Below are positions 26,232-34,125 of a stretch of 34,125 nucleotides of DNA, in pieces. Numbering within the stretch: position 1 is the stretch's first letter; each line of letters begins with the position of its first letter. This DNA is from Verrucomicrobiota bacterium (lineage in GTDB: Bacteria > Verrucomicrobiota > Verrucomicrobiia > Limisphaerales > SIBE01), in assembly GCA_016871535.1 (NCBI GenBank), contig VHCZ01000043.1, positions 1-34,125 of the forward strand, given 5' to 3'. A program made the position numbers and the translations under genes. Under the pieces are notes generated by a model. The model had not been told where the DNA came from. It was given only the letters and a program-made list of their open reading frames with translations, and ran no database searches.

Positions 26232-28054
26232 TTTTCGAAAAGTTGTTGCGGCGTGATGAGCTGGTCGGACGGCGGCGGAGTCGGCGGCGCGGTTTGGCCT
26301 GGCTGCACTTTGGCAAGGTCGCCCTGCTTGAGCCAGAACTTTTCCTCGGCCGTCCTAAGCGCCCCCAAATCCAGCAGGAAACGCAACCGGGTCAAATGAT
26401 AATCGACCAGCGCCGCGGTGGCTGCATTGTAGGCTTGGACGCGCGCGGTCTGCGCCTCCAAAACATCTCGGACCTGAACGCGCCCCGCGGCCTGCTGGAG
26501 TTCCGTGCTATCCACGCGTTGATCCGCCAGCGCCTTGGCGCTGTTCTGGATTTCATAACTTTGTCGCGCCTGTTCCAGGGTTCGCAGATCCGCGCGAACA
26601 TCATTCTTCAGATCGTCGAGGAACAGAGCCAAAGTGCGAATCTGGCGTTCAAAGCTGAGCAACGACGAGCGATAGGAATTGCGTTCCAGCAATCGATTGA
26701 TGGGAAGATTCACCTGCACGCCGCCGGAAAGCCGGTAGTCGTTCAGATCGAAGTTCGCATAATCCGTGGGACGTTCGGACTGAAGGGAAGCGTCGGCGAA
26801 TAAGTTCAAGTCGGGCTTCAAGCGGTCGGCGGCGATTTTGATCTTCCGTTTGCTATCTTCGAAAATATCGATCTCGTTGAGCAGGTCCAGGCGCCGGTTG
26901 AGCGCGGTCTGGAGCGCTTCGGATTCGTTCAGGGGCACCGGGAGCAAGCCTATCGCCTCGATCTCTTTCAACGCGTTTTCGTCGAGCTGGATTTCGTAGC
27001 CGGCCGGCAAGCCCAGCGTGATCTTGAACTGATCCAGGCTGTTTCGATATCGGTCCACGGCCAGGATGTAGCTGTTTTTCGCGGCGAGGCTCTCCTGTTT
27101 GGCTTGATCCGCCTGAATGGGAGCCAACCGGTCGAAGGCCAGCGCCACGGTTCGCGCCTCCAGGTTCGTCCTGCTTTGGTAGTTGTTGAACTGATTCCTC
27201 ACGGTGTCCTGCTGCTGGAGCAGCCGGAAATACGTCGAGACGATATCGAACGCGAACGTGTCCTGGTAATAGCTGAAGCTGCGGATTTCGTAGATCACGT
27301 TCCGCTCCGCCTGCGTGAGATTCTCCGCCGCGATCTTCGCGCCCGCCCCGCGCAGCAGCGGTTGGGACAGACTCAAGGCAATCGTCGAAACCGCCGACCG
27401 GCGCGGATCGCCCGTGTAAAACCGCAGCAAATCGTTCGCGAGGTCCAGACCGACGCGCCCGCCCGTTTTGAACAGCGTGTCCATGCCCAGCCGATTGGCG
27501 GCCCGAACTGATTCGTCGCCGTTGGAGGAGCGCTCCCCGCTGACAGTTGTCCCGGCAAAGAACTGCGGCACGTAAGCAAACCGTTCGCGCGTCAGCGTGA
27601 GAGCAGAGATGTAGAGGTTTTCCTTGCGAAGCTGATACGCCCGGTTGTTTTCGACGGCGAGCCGGAGCGCCTCCGGCAGCGTGAGCACATGCCTGGCTTG
27701 CTGAAGTCGATCTTCGAGAATCTCCTGCGCTTTGATGTCATCCGGAGCGCGGTTGGAGTAGCGCGTGTCGATGCTGAAGGCGTTGGTTTTCCCGAAGACC
27801 TGCTGCTGTTTGTTCTGGATGATCTTATAAACCTCTTTGTCGGCGGACTTCCGGTAATAGGAAGCGCGGCAGCCCGACACCAGCAGCGCCACGATGAGGC
27901 CGAAAATCTGGCTGGAGATTGAGAGAGTTCGGCGAATACTCCTTCGATTGAGGAGTCTTCGCGCGGAAACGGCCGTTCGGACAATAGGACAATTCACAAT
28001 TAGTTCAACAGGCTGACTAGGGACGGACAAGTCGCCCGGAATCGCCAGACGCAA
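26228..28054 (-). CDS. TolC-like outer-membrane efflux lipoprotein
   Basis: The protein has 608 residues if read from ATG 28054. It has a lipoprotein signal with lipobox (LIVALLVSGC, Cys62), long because the N-terminal 45 residues are hydrophilic and basic. A GTG at 27997 would give a more usual leader, so the start is uncertain. Two outer-membrane-efflux (OEP) repeats follow, helical and beta-rich: LTLPEALRLAVENNRAYQLR, LSLSQPLLRGAGAKIAAENL, then EALQTALNRRLDLLNEIDIF and SGGVQVNLPINRLLERNSYR. The tail is Pro-rich. As a trimer it should form the channel through the outer membrane for the MacB-like pump. It is the first gene of the efflux locus, and the promoter should lie in the repeat-rich gap upstream. 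Confidence 0.85.
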   Translation of the reverse strand: MRLAIPGDLSVPSQPVELIVNCPIVRTAVSARRLLNRRSIRRTLSISSQIFGLIVALLVSGCRASYYRKSADKEVYKIIQNKQQQVFGKTNAFSIDTRYSNRAPDDIKAQEILEDRLQQARHVLTLPEALRLAVENNRAYQLRKENLYISALTLTRERFAYVPQFFAGTTVSGERSSNGDESVRAANRLGMDTLFKTGGRVGLDLANDLLRFYTGDPRRSAVSTIALSLSQPLLRGAGAKIAAENLTQAERNVIYEIRSFSYYQDTFAFDIVSTYFRLLQQQDTVRNQFNNYQSRTNLEARTVALAFDRLAPIQADQAKQESLAAKNSYILAVDRYRNSLDQFKITLGLPAGYEIQLDENALKEIEAIGLLPVPLNESEALQTALNRRLDLLNEIDIFEDSKRKIKIAADRLKPDLNLFADASLQSERPTDYANFDLNDYRLSGGVQVNLPINRLLERNSYRSSLLSFERQIRTLALFLDDLKNDVRADLRTLEQARQSYEIQNSAKALADQRVDSTELQQAAGRVQVRDVLEAQTARVQAYNAATAALVDYHLTRLRFLLDLGALRTAEEKFWLKQGDLAKVQPGQTAPPTPPPSDQLITPQQLFEK

Positions 28055-28623
28055 TTGGCAATGGCCAGGTTACGTCAGGAGGTGGCCCCTCACGCGAGAA
28101 GCTGACACTCGATTACTACTTGCTTCTCAATGCGCAAAATTCTGTTTCCCTCCGCAAACTCTTTAACCGCTGCGACGTTTTAGCGCTCGGGCTACCGTCG
28201 GACATCCGTTTCTGCGCCATTCCCTCTGCCTTGGTCTGGGTTTGCGTTGGTAGGGACGGATTCCACTCCGTCCCTGCTATGATCCTTGAGGTCCTTGAAA
28301 CAAAGAGACAGCCCATGGAAAAACCAGGATCCCCGGTTGCCCATCGTCTCACCCTGAGCGGCAGCCAGCCTCAAGGTCCGATTTGGGACGGAATCCGTCC
28401 CGGACACGCTAAACACGCACGCAAGCGCCGAAGCTTTCTCCCTGACCCCAACCCTCCCGCTGGGGAGAATTCTCCGAAAAGTTTCGCACATTGAAACCCC
28501 TGAACCGGTTTTTTTAGCCACGGATTTCGCGGATTTCGCGGATGACAAAGAGATTTTATCCGGGTTATCCGTGTAATCCGCGGTTGAATCAGGTTCGTGG
28601 GGAGGGAGAACTCCTCGCGCGGG
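28055..28623. other. Gene-free gap upstream of the efflux locus
   Basis: About 570 bases contain a pair of small hairpins (28253-28401) and, at 28514-28585, a stretch rich in repeats of GCGGATTTCGCGGAT and ATCCGCGG type. No gene is visible. It should carry the promoter of the efflux genes, but no box is convincing. Confidence 0.5.
28253..28401. repeat. Paired hairpins with identical arms
   Basis: GGGACGGA/TCCGTCCC forms an 8-bp stem at 28253-28274 (loop TTCCAC) and again at 28385-28401 (one-base loop). The two hairpins bracket about 110 bases, giving the outline of another palindromic intergenic element. Confidence 0.7.
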
Positions 28624-29766
28624 TCACTTCACCTTCGCGACTTTCTCCCACTTGCCTGTCTTCGCCGATTTCAGGACGGCGTCGCAGATATTCTGAGTTT
28701 CCAGCGCGTCCCGGAAGGTTGGAGAAGCGGGCTTTCCGTTGCTCAACCCTTTCAGAAAGTCTGCAACCTGGTGAACAAAACTGTGCTCGTATCCGATTTG
28801 AAGCCCCGGCACCCACCATTTGCCCATGTACGGATGGTCGCCGTCAGTGACATGGATGGACCGCCAGCCTCGCACGGTCCCCTGATCACGGTGATCGAAG
28901 TATTGAAGGCGGTGCAAGTCGTGGAGGTCCCAAAAGATCGACGCGTGCTCGCCATTGATCTCGAATGTGTAAAGCGCCTTGTGGCCACGGGCGTAGCGCG
29001 TGGACTCAAAAGTCGCCAGCGAACCATTGCCGAAACGGGCCAGGAACGCACAGGCGTCGTCAATCCCGACTTTCTCGACCTTGCCGGTGAGATTGTGTTT
29101 CCGCTCCTTCACAAAGGTCTCCGTCATGGCGTTGACCCGGTCGATGCCGCCGTTGAGCCAGACCGCGGTGTCGATGCAATGGGCAAGCAAATCGCCCGTG
29201 ACCCCGCTGCCCGCGGCTTTCACGTCCAAACGCCAGAGGCCGGTTCCGCCCTGGGGCAGGTCCGGACTGATTGTCCAATCCTGGAGGAACTTCGCGCGGT
29301 AATGAAAAATGCGGCCCAGCTTGCCTTCGTCGATCAGTTGTTTGGCGAAAGTCACCGCAGGCACCCGGCGGTAATTGTACCAAACCATGTTTGCGACCCC
29401 GGCTTTCTCGACGGCGGCGACCATTTTCTTGCCTTCGGCCCCGTCCATGGAAAGGGGTTTCTCGCAGAGAATCATCTTGCCGGCTTTGGCGGCGGCGATG
29501 GCGATTTCGGCATGGGTGTTGTTCGGCGTGCAAATGTCGATGAGATCGATGTCGTCGCGCTGGATGAGTTTGCGCCAGTCGGCCTCAATGGATTCAAAAC
29601 CCCATTTTGCGGCGAAAGGCTTCACCTTGTCTTCGCTGCGGGCGCAAGCGGCCTTGAGGACGGGCTGGAATTCGAGGTCGAAGAAGTTATTGACCTTGCG
29701 GTAAGCGTTGGAATGAGCACGGCCCATGAAGCCGTAGCCGATAAGTCCGACGTTAAGTTTTTTCAT
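28624..29766 (-). CDS. Gfo/Idh/MocA-family oxidoreductase
   Basis: This complete protein has 380 residues. The N-terminal Rossmann fold has [17 protein letters not shown] (GxGxxG at 10-15), [20 protein letters not shown], and CEKPLSMDG (101-109, the family's EKP motif). The C-terminal alpha/beta domain contains [20 protein letters not shown], then [15 protein letters not shown] with the conserved His, and [20 protein letters not shown]. Family members oxidise or reduce sugars, inositols or their derivatives with NAD(P). The related Verrucomicrobia proteins are numerous and their substrates unknown. There is no signal peptide, so it is cytoplasmic. It stands alone, with the ATPase gene ending about 100 bases upstream on the same strand. 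Confidence 0.9.
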   Translation of the reverse strand: MKKLNVGLIGYGFMGRAHSNAYRKVNNFFDLEFQPVLKAACARSEDKVKPFAAKWGFESIEADWRKLIQRDDIDLIDICTPNNTHAEIAIAAAKAGKMILCEKPLSMDGAEGKKMVAAVEKAGVANMVWYNYRRVPAVTFAKQLIDEGKLGRIFHYRAKFLQDWTISPDLPQGGTGLWRLDVKAAGSGVTGDLLAHCIDTAVWLNGGIDRVNAMTETFVKERKHNLTGKVEKVGIDDACAFLARFGNGSLATFESTRYARGHKALYTFEINGEHASIFWDLHDLHRLQYFDHRDQGTVRGWRSIHVTDGDHPYMGKWWVPGLQIGYEHSFVHQVADFLKGLSNGKPASPTFRDALETQNICDAVLKSAKTGKWEKVAKVK

Positions 29767-29869
29767 AGGGAGTCAGTTTGCCGCTCCCCGGTGTGCTTGA
29801 ACTGCGCCGTGACTTCAAGAAAGAAATGGGAAGCACACGCGGCCCCGGTGCATCGACAAGTCGTCCGTT

Positions 29870-31189
29870 TCATTCCAGCAGGTATTGCCATGCGGATTTC
29901 TGCACGATGGGAGCCGGCGCCTGGTTCTTGGGCAGTTCATGCCCGATCAGTTCGAACTCGGCCTGGGGGAATCGTTGAAATGCGGCGGTCAGTCCGGCGA
30001 TTTCCCGCCGGCTGGTTTGCGGCGATTCGACAGGCCAGCAAACGTTGGTGAAAGTTAGATTCGCGCCGGCGTGATGGACGATGTCCACTTCGTGCCCGTC
30101 GCTGCAATAGAACAATTCGCCGCCCAGAACCCGCTTTTTCAGGAAAATGAGATTCTCCAACTTCCTGCCCTGGTCCTTGTCTGGCTGCGCTGTGAACGCC
30201 TGCATCAATCCCAGGTCGGCAATATAGGTCTTCTTCGGATTCTGCTCTTGCTTGCGCAGAGACTGCGCGAAAATCGGGACGGAATAAATCAGGCCCGCCT
30301 CCTCGAGAAACCGCAGATATTCGTAAATCGTGTTTTTCGAAATACGGACGCCTTGTGAACGGAAGTCATGGTAAAGCTTGTGGGGGCTGACCAGGGCCGC
30401 CGGATGACTCAGGCTGTGCTTCAACAACAAACGCATGACGTGCTCATTGCGCACCGAGAATTCGTCGAGCAAGTCGCGGTAGTAGAGGACGTCCGCGTAC
30501 TCGGTCACGATTTTTCGTCGAAGGGGCTCCTCCGCCAGGAGGATCTCTGGAAATCCGCCCCACCGCAGATATTCTTCGAGCACGTTCACGGCCATCGCTT
30601 TGCTCGTCCTGGAATAGGTCTCAAAGGTCAGATCTCGAAATCGGATCGACTCGGAAAAGCTCAAGGGCAAAAGTTCGTAACTCAGGCATCGCCCGCGCAA
30701 GACGGGAGCGATTTGGCGGCCGAGCAGGTGCGGCGCTGACCCGGTGACGAATAGGGCCGCGTGTTCCGTATCATGAACTCGGCGCACGAAACGCTCCCAG
30801 CCGTTGACGGCCTGGATTTCGTCAAGGAACAGATAGAGAGGCTTCTTTTGAAACTCCGGAAGCAACTCGCCGTGGGCCTGCAGGATGAGGTCCAGTTCGT
30901 CCGCGCGAATGGGATAAAGCCGGTCGTCCTCGAGATTCACATAAAGGATTTGCTCGCGCGCCACGCCGCTCGCTTCCAACCTGCGCATCGTGTGGTAGAA
31001 CAGGGAGGTTTTCCCGCTCCGGCGAATGCCGCGCAGCAAAATCACTTTTCCGGAATCGAGCGGCAACTCCAGGGCGCGCGGACGCGTGGAAGGAAGCTGC
31101 GCCTTAAAAGCCTGCGGAGACCGAGCGCCTTTCGATAATCTGCTTGCCCAGCGTGCACGACTTTGTTTACTTCTCAGCGTTCCCGACAT
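29870..31189 (-). CDS. AAA ATPase with DUF4143 domain
   Basis: The protein has 439 residues from the ATG at 31189. Walker A is GIRRSGKTS (54-62) and Walker B is LYLFLDEIQ (118-126). FVTGSAPHLL then follows, with the Ser/Asn of the sensor-1 type position, and LRWGGFPEILLAEEPLRRKI. The C-terminal half matches DUF4143: SKNTIYEYLRFLEEAGLIYS (winged helix), KTYIADLGLMQAF, ENLIFLKKRVLGGELFYCSD, and GHEVDIV, which has the Asp of a nuclease-like fold. Such AAA_14/DUF4143 ATPases are very common and their role is not established; some are thought to be linked to mobile DNA or defence. The longer frame to 31366 reads back over the divergent LamG gene. The start codon overlaps that gene's possible upstream ATG on the other strand. 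Confidence 0.85.
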   Translation of the reverse strand: MSGTLRSKQSRARWASRLSKGARSPQAFKAQLPSTRPRALELPLDSGKVILLRGIRRSGKTSLFYHTMRRLEASGVAREQILYVNLEDDRLYPIRADELDLILQAHGELLPEFQKKPLYLFLDEIQAVNGWERFVRRVHDTEHAALFVTGSAPHLLGRQIAPVLRGRCLSYELLPLSFSESIRFRDLTFETYSRTSKAMAVNVLEEYLRWGGFPEILLAEEPLRRKIVTEYADVLYYRDLLDEFSVRNEHVMRLLLKHSLSHPAALVSPHKLYHDFRSQGVRISKNTIYEYLRFLEEAGLIYSVPIFAQSLRKQEQNPKKTYIADLGLMQAFTAQPDKDQGRKLENLIFLKKRVLGGELFYCSDGHEVDIVHHAGANLTFTNVCWPVESPQTSRREIAGLTAAFQRFPQAEFELIGHELPKNQAPAPIVQKSAWQYLLE

Positions 31190-31214
31190 GAATGCGCAAC
31201 CCCAGTCAACTCCT

Positions 31215-33899
31215 ATGAGAACCAAAACCCTTCGGACTCCTGACCTGCCTCTCCTCCTTCTGACTCTCCTCACCGCGGCGACTTTGCTTTCGAGCACCGG
31301 CTCGCAAGCGGCCCTGAAAGACGGCCTGGTGTCGTATTGGCCGCTCGACGACGTCGTCGGAACCAAAACCCCCGACCTTGTCAGCGGCTATGACCTTGAA
31401 CTGGCCAACTTGACCGCAGCCGATCTGGTGGCGGGAAAAGTTGGGAAGGCGTTCAAGTTTGACAACGCCCGGCAGACGATGCTCCGGCGGATCAACAGTC
31501 CGGGCGAACAATTGCCCATCAACCAGCATCCCGCGTTGACGGTCGCGTTTTGGGCCAACGTGACCGGCACCGGCCAGACGGACCTGCGGCTTTTCTCCGA
31601 AGGCAGCACCTCGAACAATGATCCCCTGTTCAACCTGGGCACCGACAGTGGCGGCGGCACCGGCAAGCTGGACGTCTTCTTCCGACAATCCGGCTGGGCC
31701 ACGGTCAACCATATCAAAAGTGAAGCCGATCCCTTGGATGGCACCTGGCACCACCTTGCGTTCATCCAGCAATCGGACGGGTCCCGCGCGCTCTACATTG
31801 ATGGCAAGAAGGACTCGCTGGAAATCCCGGCGAAAGAGTCGGGGTCCTGGCGGATCAACACGACCACCGTCGGGGGGATCCTGCGAGCGAATCCCACACA
31901 CTGGGTCACGGGCTTGATTGACGACGTCGCCCTCTGGAACCGCGCACTCTCGGAAGCAGAGCTCCAGCAGCTCGTCAAAGAGAGTTTGAGCAGTGTCTTC
32001 TCCCCTCTGGCCAAAGGGATGGTTTCATATTGGCCTTTGGATGAAGTGGTCGGCGTGAAAACCCCCGACCTGGTCAGTGGCTATGATCTGGAATTGGCGA
32101 ACCTGACTGCCGCCGACCTGGTGACCGGCAAAGTGGGTAAAGCCTTCAAATTCGACAATGCCCGGCAGACCATGCTCAAGCGAATCAACAACGCGGGCGA
32201 ACAGTTGCCCATCAATCAACATCCGGCTTTGACCGTTTCGTTTTGGGCCAACGTCACCGGCACCGGCCAGACGGACCTGCGGCTTTTCTCCGAAGGCAGC
32301 ACCTCAAACAACGATCCCCTGTTCAACCTGGGCACCGACAGTGGCGGCGGCACGGGCAAGCTGGACGTCTTCTTCCGCCAATCCGGCTGGGCCACGGTGA
32401 ACCATATCAAAAGTGAGGGCGAACCGTTGGACGGCGCCTGGCATCATATTGCTTTTGTCCAGCAAGCCGACGGCACGCGGGCGCTCTACCTTGACGGCGC
32501 TAAAGACCCCTTAGAGATCCCTGCCAAAGAAGCCGGCGCCTGGCGCATCAACACCACAACCGTCGGTGGAATCTTGCGAGCTAATCCCACGCACTGGGTC
32601 ACGGGCTTGATTGACGACGTCGCTCTGTGGAGCCGGGCGCTGTCTGTGGACGAAGTTAAGGCGGTTGTGACGACGGGCACGCCGGTTTCCTTCACCAAAC
32701 CGCAGCCGCTGGCTATTCGCTCCTTTGCCTCCAGCCGGCCGGCCGCAGCCGTCGGAGACAAAGTGATCTTGAGTTGGGACGTGACCAAGAATGTCCAGGT
32801 GGTTATCGACCAGGGCATCGGGGACGTGAGGGCGAAAACGGTCTCCGGCCTTGGGTCGGCCGAAGTGACGATGACTTCCAGCAAGACGTTCAAGCTGACT
32901 CTGACTCGTGGCGCTGAATCGGCCTCCCAGACCCTGGCTGTCGCGGCCATCGATGGTGTGGCGCCGGGGTGGACGTTGCTCGACAATTTTGACCGTTACA
33001 ACGTCGGGCTGCTCAACCTTCAAGGCGGCTGGGCTGATCTCGACGCGAATGATTTCACCATCGCCGAGATCGGTGGCAACAAGATGGTCGCGCCCAGGGG
33101 CGGCAACGGCACCGCATCGCTCCGGCTCGGCCCGCTCACGATCAAAGAAGGAGATCAACGGACGCTTTTCTTCCGCGTTTACGTATCGGGCGACGAGTCG
33201 GAACCCGTCAAAGGCACGGCGGCCCTCACTGATCGCAGTGTTCGTTTCGGCAGCGATGTAGGCGGCGGCGGAAATAATATCGGTCCAGGCGCGGTCATCA
33301 GCAATGAACTCGGCGCCGGCGTGCAGGTGGGCGGCGCGAATGGCTTCAGTTCACCGGCCGATTTTGCGGCGGACCCGATCGTTGCGCCCAGGACCGCCTA
33401 CAACGTGTGGGTGGACCTTAAGAATGGCGCTTTCCCGGCTGACCAAAGTTCGACCGGCGATACCTACTCGATCTACGTTCAAAAGGACGGAGCCACCCAG
33501 CGCACGAAGATCATTACCGATTACATCTCAGCTCGCGATCCGGTGGGCGCGGCGGACGTGGGTTTCACGACCAAGGATTTGGACAAGCTTATAATCGGCG
33601 GCCTCGCCGGGCATAGCACGACGACAAACCTCTTCTTTGACGACTTCTACCTGAGCCAGTCGGGTTTCAATAGTACGGTGCCGCGCGCATTCGGCTTCAC
33701 CGTCCCTGTGGCTGAAATGGCCAAACCGCCGGCGCTCGCTATCAAACGAGTCGGCGCAGAACTTGAAATCACCTGGAGCGGCGGCACGCTCGAATCGTCC
33801 ACAGCGTTGACAGGCGGCTGGACGGCTGCGGCGAATGCCGTTTCGCCTCTGAAAGTGAAGCCGGACGCCGGAATGCGGTTTTATCGCGCCAGACAATAA
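31215..33899 (+). CDS. Large secreted protein with two LamG domains and a Verrucomicrobia-type C-terminal domain
   Basis: This 894-residue protein starts at ATG 31215, which gives a signal peptide (PDLPLLLLTLLTAATLLSST). An ATG at 31188 would overlap the divergent ATPase start. LamG domain 1 is at about 37-255 and domain 2 at about 268-485, offset by exactly 231 residues and very similar (KTPDLVSGYDLELANLTAAD, FRQSGWATVNHIKSE, GILRANPTHWVTGLIDDVAL). Residues about 500-590 resemble an Ig-like domain (AVGDKVILSWDVTKN). Residues about 600-820 form a beta-rich domain (WTLLDNFDRYNVGLLNLQGG) of LamG/concanavalin kind. The last 70 residues (LEITWSGGTLESSTALTGGW, ending FYRARQ) match a C-terminal module common in secreted Verrucomicrobia proteins. 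A carbohydrate-binding or adhesion role is inferred. Confidence 0.85.
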   Translation: MRTKTLRTPDLPLLLLTLLTAATLLSSTGSQAALKDGLVSYWPLDDVVGTKTPDLVSGYDLELANLTAADLVAGKVGKAFKFDNARQTMLRRINSPGEQLPINQHPALTVAFWANVTGTGQTDLRLFSEGSTSNNDPLFNLGTDSGGGTGKLDVFFRQSGWATVNHIKSEADPLDGTWHHLAFIQQSDGSRALYIDGKKDSLEIPAKESGSWRINTTTVGGILRANPTHWVTGLIDDVALWNRALSEAELQQLVKESLSSVFSPLAKGMVSYWPLDEVVGVKTPDLVSGYDLELANLTAADLVTGKVGKAFKFDNARQTMLKRINNAGEQLPINQHPALTVSFWANVTGTGQTDLRLFSEGSTSNNDPLFNLGTDSGGGTGKLDVFFRQSGWATVNHIKSEGEPLDGAWHHIAFVQQADGTRALYLDGAKDPLEIPAKEAGAWRINTTTVGGILRANPTHWVTGLIDDVALWSRALSVDEVKAVVTTGTPVSFTKPQPLAIRSFASSRPAAAVGDKVILSWDVTKNVQVVIDQGIGDVRAKTVSGLGSAEVTMTSSKTFKLTLTRGAESASQTLAVAAIDGVAPGWTLLDNFDRYNVGLLNLQGGWADLDANDFTIAEIGGNKMVAPRGGNGTASLRLGPLTIKEGDQRTLFFRVYVSGDESEPVKGTAALTDRSVRFGSDVGGGGNNIGPGAVISNELGAGVQVGGANGFSSPADFAADPIVAPRTAYNVWVDLKNGAFPADQSSTGDTYSIYVQKDGATQRTKIITDYISARDPVGAADVGFTTKDLDKLIIGGLAGHSTTTNLFFDDFYLSQSGFNSTVPRAFGFTVPVAEMAKPPALAIKRVGAELEITWSGGTLESSTALTGGWTAAANAVSPLKVKPDAGMRFYRARQ
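31323..32708 (+). repeat. Tandem 693-bp LamG coding duplication
   Basis: The two LamG units are offset by 693 bases. Their first 140 bases or so differ at many third positions, while the middle (31560-31720 against 32253-32413) is almost identical at the DNA level, including silent positions. Confidence 0.85.
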
Positions 33900-33975
33900 A
33901 CCGACGCAGTAGAGCCAGGTCGAGATTCGCGAAGACTGCCGGCCCGAGTGCTCTCTCCCTCGAGGTGTCAGCCTT

Positions 33976-34125
33976 AGTGGTCCGTTTCGTAAATACGCTC
34001 ACGTTCGTTGCGCCCAATTTGGCCTGGGGCAAGGCGCGACGAGCGAGCATCCCCCGCCAGTGGGGCTGTGACCGAGGAGCAACGCAGCCCCAGGCAAAAT
34101 TCGGCGCAACCCGAAGGGCGGCAGT
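33976..34125. repeat. Palindromic element at the window end (incomplete)
   Basis: It starts at about AGTGGTCCGTTTCGTAAATA (33976) and contains a long inverted repeat: 24-base arms at 34007-34030 and 34087-34110 that pair at 22 of 24 positions (GTTGCGCC ... GCCTGGGGC against GCCCCAGGC ... GGCGCAAC). The window stops before its right end. I remember similar sequence in other Verrucomicrobia genomes, but that is not checked. There is no gene between 33900 and the end. Confidence 0.7.

Noticed and set aside
28490-28520. Terminator near the run of seven T at 28509-28515
   Set aside because: The preceding stem (AACCGGTT) is too short and no clear gene ends there.
28597-30051. Plus-strand ORF opposite the oxidoreductase
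   Set aside because: It is antisense to a complete Gfo/Idh/MocA gene with GxGxxG and EKP motifs.

Overview
The window is a G+C-rich piece of what is most likely a Verrucomicrobia genome (Pedosphaera/Limisphaerales-like, soil or sediment). This is inferred from the protein mix: paired DUF1501 and DUF1549 secreted proteins, PA14, LamG and two-component-propeller proteins, a Verrucomicrobia-type C-terminal domain on the LamG protein, and several families of palindromic intergenic repeats. I see no rRNA, tRNA or CRISPR.

Layout. 1-667 (minus) is the 5' part of an IS1380-type transposase that runs off the window. It overlaps a DUF2281-like antitoxin ORF. 931-5802 (plus) is damaged: a secreted PA14/propeller protein broken by two frameshifts and a stop, then joined in frame to the C-terminal two thirds of a superfamily 1 helicase-nuclease, then a small coiled-coil partner and an IS91-type transposase tail. 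6060-10638 (plus) holds an intact amidohydrolase, an overlapping six-heme cytochrome c, a secreted alpha/beta hydrolase cut at its C-terminus and a quinoprotein dehydrogenase cut at both ends. 10894-14929 holds a cupin (plus), an MFS transporter, a Nudix hydrolase and an FmdB-type zinc-ribbon protein (minus), and an MBL-fold hydrolase (plus). 14932-18446 (minus) is DUF1501, then a truncated DUF1549 protein, then the tail of a second DUF1501. 18880-28054 (minus) is a complete tripartite efflux locus read TolC-like lipoprotein, adaptor 1, adaptor 2, MacB-like ABC transporter. 28624-31189 (minus) has a Gfo/Idh/MocA oxidoreductase and a DUF4143-type ATPase. 31215-33899 (plus) is a large secreted protein with two LamG domains.

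Three themes stand out. First, an approximately 84-bp imperfect palindrome occurs in three full copies around 10.7-12.7 kb. One copy sits inside the MFS gene exactly in phase and adds 28 codons, much like the palindromic elements inside Rickettsia genes. Second, adaptor 2 of the efflux locus carries a roughly 250-residue Gly/Ser-rich insertion exactly where its neighbour adaptor 1 has a six-residue loop. Third, the window has several abrupt joins between two unrelated truncated genes (about 3163, 9820, 10635 and 15705). These are either true deletions in a decaying genome or assembly joins, and raw reads would decide.
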